The position numbers were made by a program, and so were the translations under genes. Below are positions 25,187-34,694 of a DNA stretch of 64,000 nucleotides, piece by piece. Source of the DNA: Bacillus sp. S/N-304-OC-R1 (GTDB lineage Bacteria > Bacillota > Bacilli > Bacillales > Cytobacillaceae); the NCBI RefSeq assembly GCF_019749375.1, contig NZ_JACWFE010000004.1, positions 124,001 through 188,000 of the forward strand, given 5' to 3'. The stretch's first letter is position 1; every line of letters starts with the position of its first letter. The notes under the pieces were generated by a model. It worked only from the letters and a program-made list of their open reading frames with translations, was not told where the DNA came from and did no database searches.

Positions 25187-27007
25187 ATGTCTGTAAAACA
25201 ATTGATCAATGAATATAATGAGCCTGAATTTGCAGAAGAGCTTTTTCATGTCAGGAATTGGATGAAACCATGTCTACAATGTATTTTAGCGAGTAATACG
25301 GTAAGGGAGGCAGGTGAAATATTAAAAAAGTTGAACGTAAATGAGCTGCCGGTGATTGATGAGAGTGAGCGATTCATCGGAATGGTAACAACGAGAAAAA
25401 TATTAGCTGATTTTTTACAGGGAGGAAATGGCGACGCTTATGTAGGGAGCGCGCTTATAGACGATGTTGCTGCAGTAAAGCCAACGGATTCCGTATTTAG
25501 TGCTGCCGCGTATCCATATGATCTGCTCCCAGTTGTGAATGAACACGGTAAAGTTGTTGGCATTCTGACGGCTAGAGATGCAATGGATGCATTATTTCAA
25601 ATGATACATAAGCTTCAGAAGAAGCAAAACTCAGCAGAAGTTTTACGAATTATTTTAGAAAGTGCCTATGAGGGAATCGCAGTAGTTGATGAAAATGGAA
25701 TACTTTTAGAATTTAATGAGGCATATAGCCGGTTTACAGGTATACCTCGTAAGGATGCAATTGGCAGGCATGTGACAGAGGTGATTGATAATACGAATCT
25801 CCATGTCACAGTCAAAACGGCGATACCTGAGCGTGGTGTCATTCAAAATATTCAAGGTCAGGATATGGTCGTCCACCGCATTCCAATTTGGAATAATGGA
25901 AAAGTGGCTGGTGCTATAGGCATGCTAATTTTTGAAGGAGTTACGGAAGTTTATAAACTCTATGAAACTTTGCAAAAGAATCATATTGAAGATCCATCAT
26001 ACAATCAATCCTCCTTTAAGGCTGAAGCGGAATGTGAAGTCACACTGGACCAGATACTTGGTGTGAGTGATGGAATTGCAGAGGTTAAACGACTAGCACG
26101 AAGGGCAGCGAGAACATCAGCGACGGTCTTAATTACTGGTGAAAGTGGAACTGGTAAAGAGATGTTTGCGAAAAGCATTCATCATTTAAGCCCTTATTCA
26201 AGTGGCCCTTTTATTAGTATTAATTGTGGTGCGATCCCAGAGCCTCTTTTTGAATCAGAGCTATTTGGCTATGAGGAAGGGGCGTTTACAGGAGCGAAAA
26301 GAGGAGGAAAGCAAGGGAAATTTGAGCTAGCGAAAAATGGGACAATCTTTTTAGATGAGATTGGAGAAATGCCGCTATCGATGCAAACTAAGCTGCTACG
26401 AGTTCTTCAGGAAAAAGAGGCAGAGCGTGTTGGCAGTGTAGAGAAGTATCAAATACATGCTCGGATCATTGCTGCGACGAATAGAAATCTATTGGATCTG
26501 GTTAGGAAAGGTCAATTTAGAGAGGATCTCTATTATCGGTTAAACATTATCCACCTGCATATTCCGCCATTAAGGGAACGAAAACAGGATATTCCTATTC
26601 TACTAGGCTATTATTTATCAAGCGTTAGCGTTAAATATGGAATTCCTAAGAAAACACTAACTTCAGAGGCTGTTTCTTTCCTTATGCAATATAAGTGGCG
26701 TGGCAACATTCGTGAAATGGTGAATATGATTGAAAGATTGGTCACACTAATCGATGGCGGATTCATAAATCAAAGTCATTTGCAAGAAGTTATGACGGAG
26801 CAAAAGGAAGACAATGACCCTAACTTTGTCGTCCGTGAGAAGTGTTCCGTACTGCTAGAGGCTAAAAATCTTGGAGAGCAGAGAGAAATAGAATTGATTA
26901 CAAAAATTTTAAAAGAAGCAGGCGGCAATAAATCCAAGGCAGCCCAACTTCTAGGCATTCATCGAACAACTTTATATCAAAAGTTAAAAAAATATCGGAT
27001 TCAATAG
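25187..27007 (+). CDS. Sigma-54-dependent regulator with CBS pair, PAS, AAA+ and Fis HTH
   Basis: The 606-residue enhancer-binding protein has a tandem CBS domain (about residues 25-145), a PAS domain (about 155-260), a sigma-54 AAA+ domain (about 285-515) and a Fis-type HTH at the end (GGNKSKAAQLLGIHRTTLYQ). The AAA+ region has Walker A GESGTGKE, the sigma-54 contact loop GAFTGA, and Walker B GTIFLDEIGEM. The GAFTGA loop shows it is a true SigL activator. CBS domains commonly bind adenylates, so it may sense energy or CoA-type nucleotides. It sits directly upstream of an ADH-dehydrogenase pair with a sigma-54 promoter. Confidence 0.93.
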   Translation: MSVKQLINEYNEPEFAEELFHVRNWMKPCLQCILASNTVREAGEILKKLNVNELPVIDESERFIGMVTTRKILADFLQGGNGDAYVGSALIDDVAAVKPTDSVFSAAAYPYDLLPVVNEHGKVVGILTARDAMDALFQMIHKLQKKQNSAEVLRIILESAYEGIAVVDENGILLEFNEAYSRFTGIPRKDAIGRHVTEVIDNTNLHVTVKTAIPERGVIQNIQGQDMVVHRIPIWNNGKVAGAIGMLIFEGVTEVYKLYETLQKNHIEDPSYNQSSFKAEAECEVTLDQILGVSDGIAEVKRLARRAARTSATVLITGESGTGKEMFAKSIHHLSPYSSGPFISINCGAIPEPLFESELFGYEEGAFTGAKRGGKQGKFELAKNGTIFLDEIGEMPLSMQTKLLRVLQEKEAERVGSVEKYQIHARIIAATNRNLLDLVRKGQFREDLYYRLNIIHLHIPPLRERKQDIPILLGYYLSSVSVKYGIPKKTLTSEAVSFLMQYKWRGNIREMVNMIERLVTLIDGGFINQSHLQEVMTEQKEDNDPNFVVREKCSVLLEAKNLGEQREIELITKILKEAGGNKSKAAQLLGIHRTTLYQKLKKYRIQ

Positions 27008-27014
27008 CTTTAAT

Positions 27015-27051
27015 ATGTAGTGACTATACTACATAAAATCTACATATGTAG
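27015..27051 (+). promoter_or_regulatory. Upstream activating sequences for the enhancer-binding protein
   Basis: ATGTAGT-N6-ACTACAT (27015-27034) is a perfect 7-bp inverted repeat and CTACATATGTAG (27040-27051) is a perfect 12-bp palindrome. Both share the CTACAT half-site and lie 50-90 bases before the -24 box, the usual location for activator sites. Confidence 0.75.
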
Positions 27052-27104
27052 GATGAAAACTACAAATCATTAACAATATTTTCTAATACAATGCTGTTTT
27101 TCAA

Positions 27105-27121
27105 TTGGCACGCTCCTTGCA
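27105..27121 (+). promoter_or_regulatory. Sigma-54 (SigL) -24/-12 promoter
   Basis: TTGGCACG-CTCC-TTGCA matches the sigma-54 consensus TGGCACG-N4-TTGCA closely. Transcription would start near 27133, just before the ADH gene. Confidence 0.92.
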
Positions 27122-27155
27122 AGATAAATAAATATATTGAAGGAGAGTGAAGCCA

Positions 27156-28352
27156 TTGGAAAAACAAGCTGTATTCAGAACTCCGCAAACCATTATTTAT
27201 GGCAGTGGATCTTTTGAAAAAGTAGGCGAAGAAGCTGCATTAAGAGGAAAAAAGGCTCTCATCATAAGTGATAACATGATGGAGCAGTTAGGCTATGTCA
27301 GTAAGTGCAGAGGAATCCTCCAGCTTCATGGAGTGGAAAGCGTTGCATATTTGGGTGTAGCTACAGAACCGACAGATCTATATGTGTCTGAATCATTAGA
27401 AATTTTCGTTAAAGAAAAATGTGATGTGGTCATTTCTCTTGGCGGCGGCAGCTGTATAGATACAGCAAAGGCTATTGTCGTTCTAGCTGTGAACGGCGGA
27501 TATATTGGCGACTATATGGGCGGTAAAAAGATTGCCGCAAATCCACCCATTCCGCATATTGCGATTCCAACAACGGCAGGAACAGGCTCAGAGGCAACTG
27601 ATGCGACAGTCATTACAAATACAAGGAATGACGTCAAGATGATGATCAAACAGCCTGCCTTCATGCCTGCAGCTGCGATTGTTGATCCATTTCTGACTTG
27701 TTCATCACCAAAGAGTATTACTGCGGCAACAGGCGTGGACGCCTTAAGCCATGCTATTGAAGCTTACCTTTCAAGGCGATCACATCCGATGACTGATACC
27801 CTCGCTCTATCAGCTATGAATCTCATTGTGAAAAATATTAAAAATGCTTACGAGAATGGGGACGATCTAAGTGCAAGAGAGGCGATGTCGCTAGGCTCGC
27901 TTCAAGCCGGAATGGCGTTCTCGAATGCATCTGTCTGTCTAGTGCATGGAATGTCCAGACCGATTGGTGCCTTATTCCATGTTCCGCACGGCTATTCAAA
28001 TGCCATGCTGCTGCCAGCCGTTCTCGAATACAGTAAAGAGGCGTGTATTGACCGCCTAGCAGATCTCGGGAGAATTTTTGCCGGGGACTCAGTGGGAATG
28101 TCCAATGAGGAAGGTGCCCATTTCGCTGTAGCATCTGTTAAAGAATTGTGTGTAGCCTTAAACATTCCGAATTTAAAAGGATGGGGAATCGAGGAGGCAG
28201 CCTTTCAACAGGCCATTAGTAAAATGGCAAGTGATGCGATTGCAAGTGGAAGCCCCGGCAATAATCCGAGGATTCCAACTCATCGTGAATTAGAGGAACT
28301 TTACCGAAAGTGTTTTAACTATCAATACAATATCAATATAAATGTCCAATGA
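27156..28352 (+). CDS. Iron-containing alcohol dehydrogenase
   Basis: The 398-residue protein is full-length group III Fe-ADH: VVISLGGGSCIDTAKA, IPTTAGTGSEATDA, TGVDALSHAIEAYLS and VHGMSRPIGALFHVPHG, with all metal ligands present. It is the first gene under the SigL promoter. TTG 27156 is used because AAGGAG precedes it by 10 bases; the in-frame GTG at 27147 overlaps the site. Coupling to an MMSDH-type enzyme suggests oxidation of a hydroxyacid such as 3-hydroxypropionate to a semialdehyde; this is inference. Confidence 0.88.
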   Translation: MEKQAVFRTPQTIIYGSGSFEKVGEEAALRGKKALIISDNMMEQLGYVSKCRGILQLHGVESVAYLGVATEPTDLYVSESLEIFVKEKCDVVISLGGGSCIDTAKAIVVLAVNGGYIGDYMGGKKIAANPPIPHIAIPTTAGTGSEATDATVITNTRNDVKMMIKQPAFMPAAAIVDPFLTCSSPKSITAATGVDALSHAIEAYLSRRSHPMTDTLALSAMNLIVKNIKNAYENGDDLSAREAMSLGSLQAGMAFSNASVCLVHGMSRPIGALFHVPHGYSNAMLLPAVLEYSKEACIDRLADLGRIFAGDSVGMSNEEGAHFAVASVKELCVALNIPNLKGWGIEEAAFQQAISKMASDAIASGSPGNNPRIPTHRELEELYRKCFNYQYNININVQ

Positions 28353-28370
28353 AACGAGGAGGGAAAGAGG

Positions 28371-29828
28371 ATGACTGCGATTACAACAGAAGTCATTAAG
28401 AATTTTATTAACGGAGTTTGGGTGGAAGCGAAGACAGAGCATTATCAATCAGTTCCTAACCCTGCTACAGGAGAAGAGCTGGCAAAGGTCCCGATTTCAT
28501 CGCAAGAAGATGTTCAAGATGCAGTGAAAGCGGCTAAAGAAGCTTTTCAAACATGGAGCAAAACACCAGTACCAAGGAGAGCACGAGTTTTATTCAAATA
28601 TCAGCAATTGCTAGTCGATCATTGGGATGAGCTTGCTAAGCTTGTCACGCTTGAAAATGGAAAAAGCTTCAAAGAAGCACAAGGAGAAGTACAGCGAGGA
28701 ATCGAGTGTGTAGAGTTTGCGGCAGGTGCACCTTCCTTAATGATGGGAAGACAGCTGCCAGATATTGCAACCAATATGGAATCAGGCATGTATCGCTATC
28801 CAGTAGGAGTTGTTGGTGGAATTACCCCATTTAACTTTCCAATGATGGTGCCATGCTGGATGTTCCCGCTTGCCATTGCATGCGGAAATACATTTATCTT
28901 AAAGCCATCAGAGAGAACACCGCTTCTAGCAAATCGCTTAGCTGAGCTTTTTCAAGAAGCTGGTCTGCCTGATGGTGTATTAAATATCGTTCACGGTGCC
29001 CATGATGTCGTGAATGGTCTTCTTAGCCATGAAGATGTTCCTGCTATTTCATTCGTTGGCTCTCAGCCTGTTGCAGAATATGTGTATAAAACGGCTGCAG
29101 GGAATGGCAAACGTGTTCAAGCGCTAGCCGGTGCCAAAAACCACTCTATCGTCATGCCAAGTGCTGATTTAGACATTGCAGTGAAAGAAATCATTGGTGC
29201 AGCCTATGGGTCTGCCGGTGAAAGATGTATGGCCTGCTCTGTTGTTGTTGCAGTTGATGAGGTGGCAGAACCATTAATTGAAAAGTTAAAAGAAGCTGCA
29301 GATGAAATTAAAATGGGGAACGGCTTAGAGGATGAAGTATTCCTTGGTCCCGTCATTCGCCAAGAGCATAGGGAGCGGACAATTGGCTATATTGAAAGTG
29401 GTGTCAAAGAGGGAGCCGCACTGGTTAGAGATGGCCGTTTGGACATGGACCAGCATGAAAATGGCTATTTCATCGGTCCGACCATCTTTGATAATGTAAA
29501 CTCATCCATGAAAATTTGGAAGGATGAAATCTTTGCTCCGGTACTCTCGATTGTTAGAGTGAAAAGCTTAGAAGAAGCGGTTGCCCTAACAAACAAGTCT
29601 GACTTTGGCAACGGTGCCTGCTTATACACGCAAGACGGCAGTGATGTCCGCTATTTCAGAGAAAATATTGAAGTCGGCATGCTAGGAGTTAACATCGGTG
29701 TTCCAGCACCAATGGCATTCTTCCCATTCTCCGGCTGGAAAAATTCCTTCTATGGGGATCTGCATGCAAACGGAACAGACGGGGTTGAATTTTACACGAG
29801 GCGGAAAATGTTAACGGCTCGGTGGTAG
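28371..29828 (+). CDS. mmsA: CoA-acylating (methyl)malonate-semialdehyde dehydrogenase
   Basis: The 485-residue protein has the MMSDH/IolA signatures: [20 protein letters not shown], catalytic Cys in [13 protein letters not shown], and the Asn/Ala-rich [12 protein letters not shown] replacing the usual catalytic Glu region of ALDHs. MMSDHs convert malonate or methylmalonate semialdehyde plus CoA to acetyl- or propionyl-CoA with CO2 release. It lies 19 bases after the ADH. Substrates could come from 3-hydroxypropionate, 1,3-propanediol, valine or inositol catabolism. Confidence 0.9.
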   Translation: MTAITTEVIKNFINGVWVEAKTEHYQSVPNPATGEELAKVPISSQEDVQDAVKAAKEAFQTWSKTPVPRRARVLFKYQQLLVDHWDELAKLVTLENGKSFKEAQGEVQRGIECVEFAAGAPSLMMGRQLPDIATNMESGMYRYPVGVVGGITPFNFPMMVPCWMFPLAIACGNTFILKPSERTPLLANRLAELFQEAGLPDGVLNIVHGAHDVVNGLLSHEDVPAISFVGSQPVAEYVYKTAAGNGKRVQALAGAKNHSIVMPSADLDIAVKEIIGAAYGSAGERCMACSVVVAVDEVAEPLIEKLKEAADEIKMGNGLEDEVFLGPVIRQEHRERTIGYIESGVKEGAALVRDGRLDMDQHENGYFIGPTIFDNVNSSMKIWKDEIFAPVLSIVRVKSLEEAVALTNKSDFGNGACLYTQDGSDVRYFRENIEVGMLGVNIGVPAPMAFFPFSGWKNSFYGDLHANGTDGVEFYTRRKMLTARW

Positions 29829-29836
29829 AAAGTTAC

Positions 29837-29890
29837 AAAAGGCTGTCTTTTTGGATTGAAATATCCAAATAAGGCAGCCTTTTGGCTTTT
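29837..29890 (+). terminator. Rho-independent terminator of the SigL operon
   Basis: AAAAGGCTG pairs with CAGCCTTTT and an inner stem TGGAT pairs with ATCCA. It closes the ADH-MMSDH operon. Confidence 0.75.
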
Positions 29891-30058
29891 ATAAAGAAAT
29901 TAAATAATATTATTAAAAGCTAGTGTTTGCAATGCGATGATAAAACAATTTACAATCCACTTTTGCCATGGTTTATGCATTCATTTGTTTAGAATATAAT
30001 GAATATAAATAGTATTTCTTAAAAGCCTGGTTGCCCAAAATGAAAAAGGGGGTGCCAA

Positions 30059-30664
30059 ATGTATATATCTGAATTAGACGATGTAAAACTTTCTGATGAT
30101 CAAATGACAAGGCTTTTGTTCTCAAACATTGAAGATGATCAAAAAAATGGTGATTGTATATTTGTAGCCGGCAGCAGCAAGGCCATACAATACCGTTTAC
30201 CAAAAGCAGTAGAATTATATAATCAAGGAAGAGCCAGCAAAATATTGTTTTCTGGTGGAGTAAAGTGGGAGGGGAATGCATTTTCAGAAGCCGTTGAACT
30301 GAAAAACGCAGCAATCGCATTAGGTGTTCCTGAAAAAGATATATTAATCGAAGATCAATCCGTACACACACTAGAAAATGTTCTAGCTTCCATGCTAGTC
30401 CTTGATAGAGAATTCAAATTATATAAAATGGAAAGGATTTTAGTCGTCACGTCCGCTTATCATATGAGAAGATTACATCTCACTTTAAAAACTTATATGC
30501 CTTCCTGGATTAATTTTACGTTATGTCCCGCTGATGATAATAGAATCAGGGAGGATAACTGGTTCCAAAATAACCTCGGGAGACAAATTGTTCAGATGGA
30601 GTCATCAAAACTGATTAAATATGTGAAACATGGTGCTTTGTGTGATATGGAAATAGAGATGTGA
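30059..30664 (+). CDS. YdcF/DUF218 family protein
   Basis: The 201-residue protein has the YdcF (DUF218) core: IFVAGSSKAIQYRLPKAVEL, ILFSGGVKWEGNAFSEA, EDQSVHTLENV and VVTSAYHMRRLHLTL. The family binds nucleotide-like ligands (SAM in E. coli YdcF) and has been tied to envelope-related functions. No membrane helix is present, so it is cytosolic. It is monocistronic with an 11-base gap from AAAAAGGGGG to the ATG. Confidence 0.85.
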   Translation: MYISELDDVKLSDDQMTRLLFSNIEDDQKNGDCIFVAGSSKAIQYRLPKAVELYNQGRASKILFSGGVKWEGNAFSEAVELKNAAIALGVPEKDILIEDQSVHTLENVLASMLVLDREFKLYKMERILVVTSAYHMRRLHLTLKTYMPSWINFTLCPADDNRIREDNWFQNNLGRQIVQMESSKLIKYVKHGALCDMEIEM

Positions 30665-30752
30665 ATACTCGTCAAATAAAAAATTTCCCTTTATTTCTTA
30701 GAAGAAAAGCTAGTTGTTAACACAGCACTTTATTTGCAAGTAACTTGTATTT

Positions 30753-30789
30753 GGTACCTGCCCAGATTTTAGAGCAGGTACCCTTTTTT
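30753..30789 (+). terminator. Rho-independent terminator
   Basis: GGTACCTGC pairs perfectly with GCAGGTACC, followed by six T. Confidence 0.85.
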
Positions 30790-30816
30790 GCTTAGATTAA
30801 ACATTAAACCGGATTA

Positions 30817-31008
30817 TTATTCATCAACGTACGTATTCAATACATATTCTAAGGCATTATGAGCTTGTCCGAAGGCTGTTGAAGGAGCAAAGTCTTTTGC
30901 TGTCTTCACATGGGCCATTGAATGCTTGGCCTGGATTAAGGAGGTAATGGCATCTTCGATCATTGACCCTTTGTCTCCATATTTCTCCTTTGTCTCCTGT
31001 AGCTGCAC
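30817..31008 (-). CDS. Small hypothetical protein, possibly a 5'-truncated remnant
   Basis: A 63-residue helical frame (KYGDKGSMIEDAITSLIQAK...ALEYVLNTYVDE) starts at a GTG without a clear ribosome binding site. Coherent protein sequence continues nine codons upstream (DVWAKRYGQ) and ends at an in-frame TAG. That suggests the 3' part of a larger gene. I do not recognise the family. Confidence 0.4.
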   Translation of the reverse strand: MQLQETKEKYGDKGSMIEDAITSLIQAKHSMAHVKTAKDFAPSTAFGQAHNALEYVLNTYVDE

Positions 31009-31067
31009 CTGTCCATATCTCTTAGCCCAGACATCCTAACGTTTTTGAAGTTACAGTAAATAGGATT

Positions 31068-32402
31068 TTATGAACCTTCTATCTCTACAGTTTTTGAAGA
31101 TTCCACTTTCTTTTCAAACTCGCTTAGGAGTATCCCAATTCCAGCACCAACGAATGCCGGCAAGACCCAATCTAATCCAACTGAAGCGAATGGAAGGAAG
31201 TTTCTTACAGTTTCAATATGACCTAAATCCAGACCAAATGTTTTTAATCCTCCAATAACAGCAAAAATTCCTGTAAATAACATTGTGCTTCCGTATACTT
31301 TTTTTGAATTTTTAAAGAAACGATTAAAGAAGGTGAGGGCAATCAGCACGATCGTTAATGGATAAGCTGTTACAAGGAAAGGCACAGAAAATTTAAGTAT
31401 TTGATTTAAGCCAAGATTTGAAAGTGTAAATCCAATTAGGGTTACAGCTAACACGATAGATTGATAGCTTGCCTTCGCCATGAGATTGGAAAAGTATTGT
31501 CCGCATGCAGTTGTTAATCCAACAACCGTTGTAAAGCAGGCGAGAGTAAATATTAATCCTAGAAAAGCCTTTCCGTTAGAACCTAATAATAGGGTAGAAG
31601 CCGCTGTTAAAAGATCTGTACCTGTTTCATAGGAAGAGGTTCCTGACATTTTTCCCCCGATTAATCCGATGCTTACATATACTAATGAAAGTAATACACC
31701 CGCGACTACTCCCGCTTTCAAAGTAAAGCCAGTTAATTGTTTTCGATCGGTTATTCCTTTTTTCTTAATAGAGTTTAAAATAACGATTCCAAATGCCAAT
31801 GCAGCAAGTGCATCCATTGTATTATAGCCTTCAATAAAACCTTTCGAGAAAGCGCCAGACTGGTAATCTGCAGTTGGTGCACTTAGTGGCGCATCTAATT
31901 TCATAAATCCGATTGTACATAGAACAACCATTGACAAAAGTAAAACAGGCGTGATGAAGCGGCCCATATATTTTTCCATTTTAGAAGGGTTTAAACTGAC
32001 TACATAAACTAAAGCGAAGAATACTCCAGAAAATACAAGCAAGGAAACGGAATCGCTCCAATTTTCGAGTAAAAATGGCTTTACACCCATCTCATACGCA
32101 ACATTGGCGTTTCTAGGAATGGCAAGAAAAGGTCCAATTGATAAGTAGACAACCACCATGAAAATCGTACTGAATACAGGATGTACACGATTCCCGATAG
32201 TTGTAGCTCCATCTTTTACAAGAGATACGGCAAAAAGGACAGCAAACGGAAGACCAACAGCTGTTAAAATAAATCCTCCCATGGCAAACCAAAAAGCAGT
32301 ACCAGATTGAGATCCTAAAACTGGTGGGAAAATCAGGTTTCCGGCACCAAAAAACATTGAAAACAACATAAGCCCAATAAATAATGTGTCTAACTTTTTC
32401 AT
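31068..32402 (-). CDS. brnQ: Branched-chain amino acid:cation symporter BrnQ
   Basis: The 444-residue protein has 12 membrane helices and the LIVCS family N-terminus (FIGLMLFSMFFGAGNLIFPP). It imports isoleucine, leucine and valine with Na+ or H+. The start ATG 32402 is behind AAGGAGAG. A T-box leader with an isoleucine specifier lies directly upstream, so the gene is turned on when charged tRNA-Ile is scarce. Confidence 0.93.
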   Translation of the reverse strand: MKKLDTLFIGLMLFSMFFGAGNLIFPPVLGSQSGTAFWFAMGGFILTAVGLPFAVLFAVSLVKDGATTIGNRVHPVFSTIFMVVVYLSIGPFLAIPRNANVAYEMGVKPFLLENWSDSVSLLVFSGVFFALVYVVSLNPSKMEKYMGRFITPVLLLSMVVLCTIGFMKLDAPLSAPTADYQSGAFSKGFIEGYNTMDALAALAFGIVILNSIKKKGITDRKQLTGFTLKAGVVAGVLLSLVYVSIGLIGGKMSGTSSYETGTDLLTAASTLLLGSNGKAFLGLIFTLACFTTVVGLTTACGQYFSNLMAKASYQSIVLAVTLIGFTLSNLGLNQILKFSVPFLVTAYPLTIVLIALTFFNRFFKNSKKVYGSTMLFTGIFAVIGGLKTFGLDLGHIETVRNFLPFASVGLDWVLPAFVGAGIGILLSEFEKKVESSKTVEIEGS

Positions 32403-32432
32403 TTAACTCTCTCCTTTTAATTTTATATTAAA

Positions 32433-32706
32433 ATAAAAAAACTCGTCCCTATAGAAGGGACGAGTTTGTGCTCGCGATACCACCCTAATTCCGTAAAGAT
32501 CATCAAAAAAAATACGGCTCTTAAGTCAACGTACAATCATACGTGATCCATGGTAACGGCGGAAACCCGTCAAAGCTTACTAAATTTCAGCTTTGCATCT
32601 CGGAGATGATTTTCAGTTAAGTTCTGTACATCGGCTCTCACCCAATACCGATTCTCTGTAGAACAGGGAGCTTATCTTACTCTTTCTCGTCACTGATTTG
32701 TATATT
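32433..32706 (-). promoter_or_regulatory. T-box riboswitch, isoleucine-type, upstream of brnQ
   Basis: On the minus strand the T-box core GGGTGGTATCGCGAGC (32472-32487) is followed by a terminator (AAACTCGTCCC paired with GGGACGAGTTT, then T-run, 32434-32465). Stem I carries GTGAGAGCC-type loops and the specifier region CTGAAAATCATCTCCGAG, in which ATC reads as isoleucine and is followed by A. Uncharged tRNA-Ile would stabilise the antiterminator and allow brnQ transcription. Confidence 0.92.
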
Positions 32707-32712
32707 AACGAT

Positions 32713-32741
32713 AATTTACCAAATGAAAAATAATATGTCAA
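32713..32741 (-). promoter_or_regulatory. SigA promoter of the T-box/brnQ unit
   Basis: TTGACA (complement of 32736-32741) and TAAATT (complement of 32713-32718) are 17 bp apart, placing the start just before the leader RNA. Confidence 0.8.
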
Positions 32742-33040
32742 TATAATTTTATTATTAATTTGATTTCGAAATATCAAATTAACAGATATTTTTCAAACTA
32801 TATATTTGCCAAAAGTGAAATATGATAGCCTTGTCCTTTGATAGGTGTACTAAATAATAAAGGGATTGTATATATCAAAACCAGTCCCCAAATGCTTCTT
32901 AAAAAATCCCTGTCAATTCATAAAAATTTCCAGCACTATTAAAATATTATGATTTAGTTAATAAAGTTGGAAATATGATAATATAGGATAAATTATTTAA
33001 TTTGGATAATAAAGGCTTTTTGGAAAGGAGCTTTAAAGTA

Positions 33041-34672
33041 ATGCCTAAAATCAGATTTATTTTCTCGTTCATCGTTGCAGGAATCTTTCTTTTTTCGTCT
33101 GGAACTACGAAAGCAATGGGTAATCCAATAGTTATTCAAGGTTTTGAGGAACCATATTTTATTTCACATAAAGGAAAAGAAACGTTAGCTGAAGGAAAAC
33201 TAATCTCATATAATGGGAAATCATATATTTCTATATTAGATGTTTCAAAGCTTTTAGGTTTAACAATAGATGATAGCGATGAAAATATTTATTTTTCTGG
33301 TGATCCAGTGATAACTCTAACTGGAAATGCAAATGCTTTACCGAAAGAATCAATTGAAACCATACATCCATTGCAAGTTAACCCACTCATTAATGCAAAT
33401 GCAGGATTCGTTATTGATAATAGGAATCCTGGCACCCCTGTTTTTTCAAAAAATGCTCATAAAAAATTGTTCCCTGCCAGCACGACAAAAATTATGACGA
33501 TGCTGCTTGCACTTGAAAACGGGAATTTAAATGAAGTAGTAACGATTGGTTCAAGTGTTTCAAAGATACCTTTCGATAGCTCGAAAGCAGGAATAAAACA
33601 GGGAGATCAAATGACGCTTGAACAGCTTCTTTATGCGTTAATACTACCTTCAGGGAATGATGCTGCGGTAGCTGTTGCAGAACATATTGGAGGTTCAGAA
33701 GATCAATTTGTTAAAATGATGAATAAACGGGCAAAAGAGCTTGGGGCAATGAATACTTCATATACTAATTCACACGGATATCATCATCCTAATTTATACA
33801 CAACAGCTTCTGATCTTGCTCTCATTGTAAGGGAAGCATCTGCAAATCAAGCATATAAAAAGATTGCCGGTACTCCAGTTTACACAGCATATTATAAAGA
33901 TAAGAATGGAAAGACAATGACAAAGACATGGAAAAATACGAATAAACATATCCAGGCAGCGAATCCATTCTATTTAGATTCCATAAAGGCTGGAAAGACA
34001 GGTTACACAGGTGAAGCGCGTTATAATCTTGTAACCACAGCAGCAATTGGCAGCAATAATTATACTATTGTCCTGCTACGAGGTGAAAAAGATCACGGCT
34101 ATAAAGATACGATAAACTTAGTTAAAGCTATAAAAGCGAAACAGCCTATAAAGACTGAAACGAGAACAACGTTGAATATCATGCCATTTACTAAAAATTT
34201 ATATATTAATGGTAAAGAAAATAACAAGAATTCCGATATGTTTATCAAAGATGATCAAATGTACATATCAACTGATTTAATGAAGGAATTTTCATCTAAA
34301 ATATCAAATGTTCAAGTAAGTACAACCGCAACACTGAAAGCGAGTTTTAATCAAGAGCTTTTACCATTAGTCCAGGATCAACCGATTATTCAGAATAATA
34401 GAATGCTAGTACCGATAAAATCATTTTTTGAGAAGGCGGGATTAACACTTCATTGGGATCAGAAAAACAAGATAATCCAGGCAAGTTCATCTGATACATC
34501 CATTGTAATGACCATTTATTCAAAGAGTGCAACTGTGAATGGAAAAAATATTGAATTAGAGGTTCCACCAACGATCCTAAATGGCCGTACTCTTGTTCCG
34601 CTTCGATTTATCTCAGAGTCTACTGGATCTATGGTCGATTGGGGGAGAGGACGTACTTTAGTTCTAAACTAA
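33041..34672 (+). CDS. D-alanyl-D-alanine carboxypeptidase (S11) with stalk/Cu-amine-oxidase-N domains
   Basis: The exported protein of about 543 residues has a signal peptide (KIRFIFSFIVAGIFLFSSG). A short stalk-like domain (LAEGKLISYNGKSYISILDV) precedes an S11 penicillin-binding domain with SxxK (PASTTKIMTM), SGN (LPSGNDAAVA) and KTG (IKAGKTGYTG). Two copper-amine-oxidase N-terminal-type repeats follow (NRMLVPIKSFFEKAGLTLHW and GRTLVPLRFISESTGSMVDW). It trims stem peptides of peptidoglycan; the stalk repeats may bind the wall. ATG 33041 gives a standard signal peptide. Confidence 0.9.
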   Translation: MPKIRFIFSFIVAGIFLFSSGTTKAMGNPIVIQGFEEPYFISHKGKETLAEGKLISYNGKSYISILDVSKLLGLTIDDSDENIYFSGDPVITLTGNANALPKESIETIHPLQVNPLINANAGFVIDNRNPGTPVFSKNAHKKLFPASTTKIMTMLLALENGNLNEVVTIGSSVSKIPFDSSKAGIKQGDQMTLEQLLYALILPSGNDAAVAVAEHIGGSEDQFVKMMNKRAKELGAMNTSYTNSHGYHHPNLYTTASDLALIVREASANQAYKKIAGTPVYTAYYKDKNGKTMTKTWKNTNKHIQAANPFYLDSIKAGKTGYTGEARYNLVTTAAIGSNNYTIVLLRGEKDHGYKDTINLVKAIKAKQPIKTETRTTLNIMPFTKNLYINGKENNKNSDMFIKDDQMYISTDLMKEFSSKISNVQVSTTATLKASFNQELLPLVQDQPIIQNNRMLVPIKSFFEKAGLTLHWDQKNKIIQASSSDTSIVMTIYSKSATVNGKNIELEVPPTILNGRTLVPLRFISESTGSMVDWGRGRTLVLN

Positions 34673-34694
34673 TTTAAGAAAAGAGAGTGGTTTA

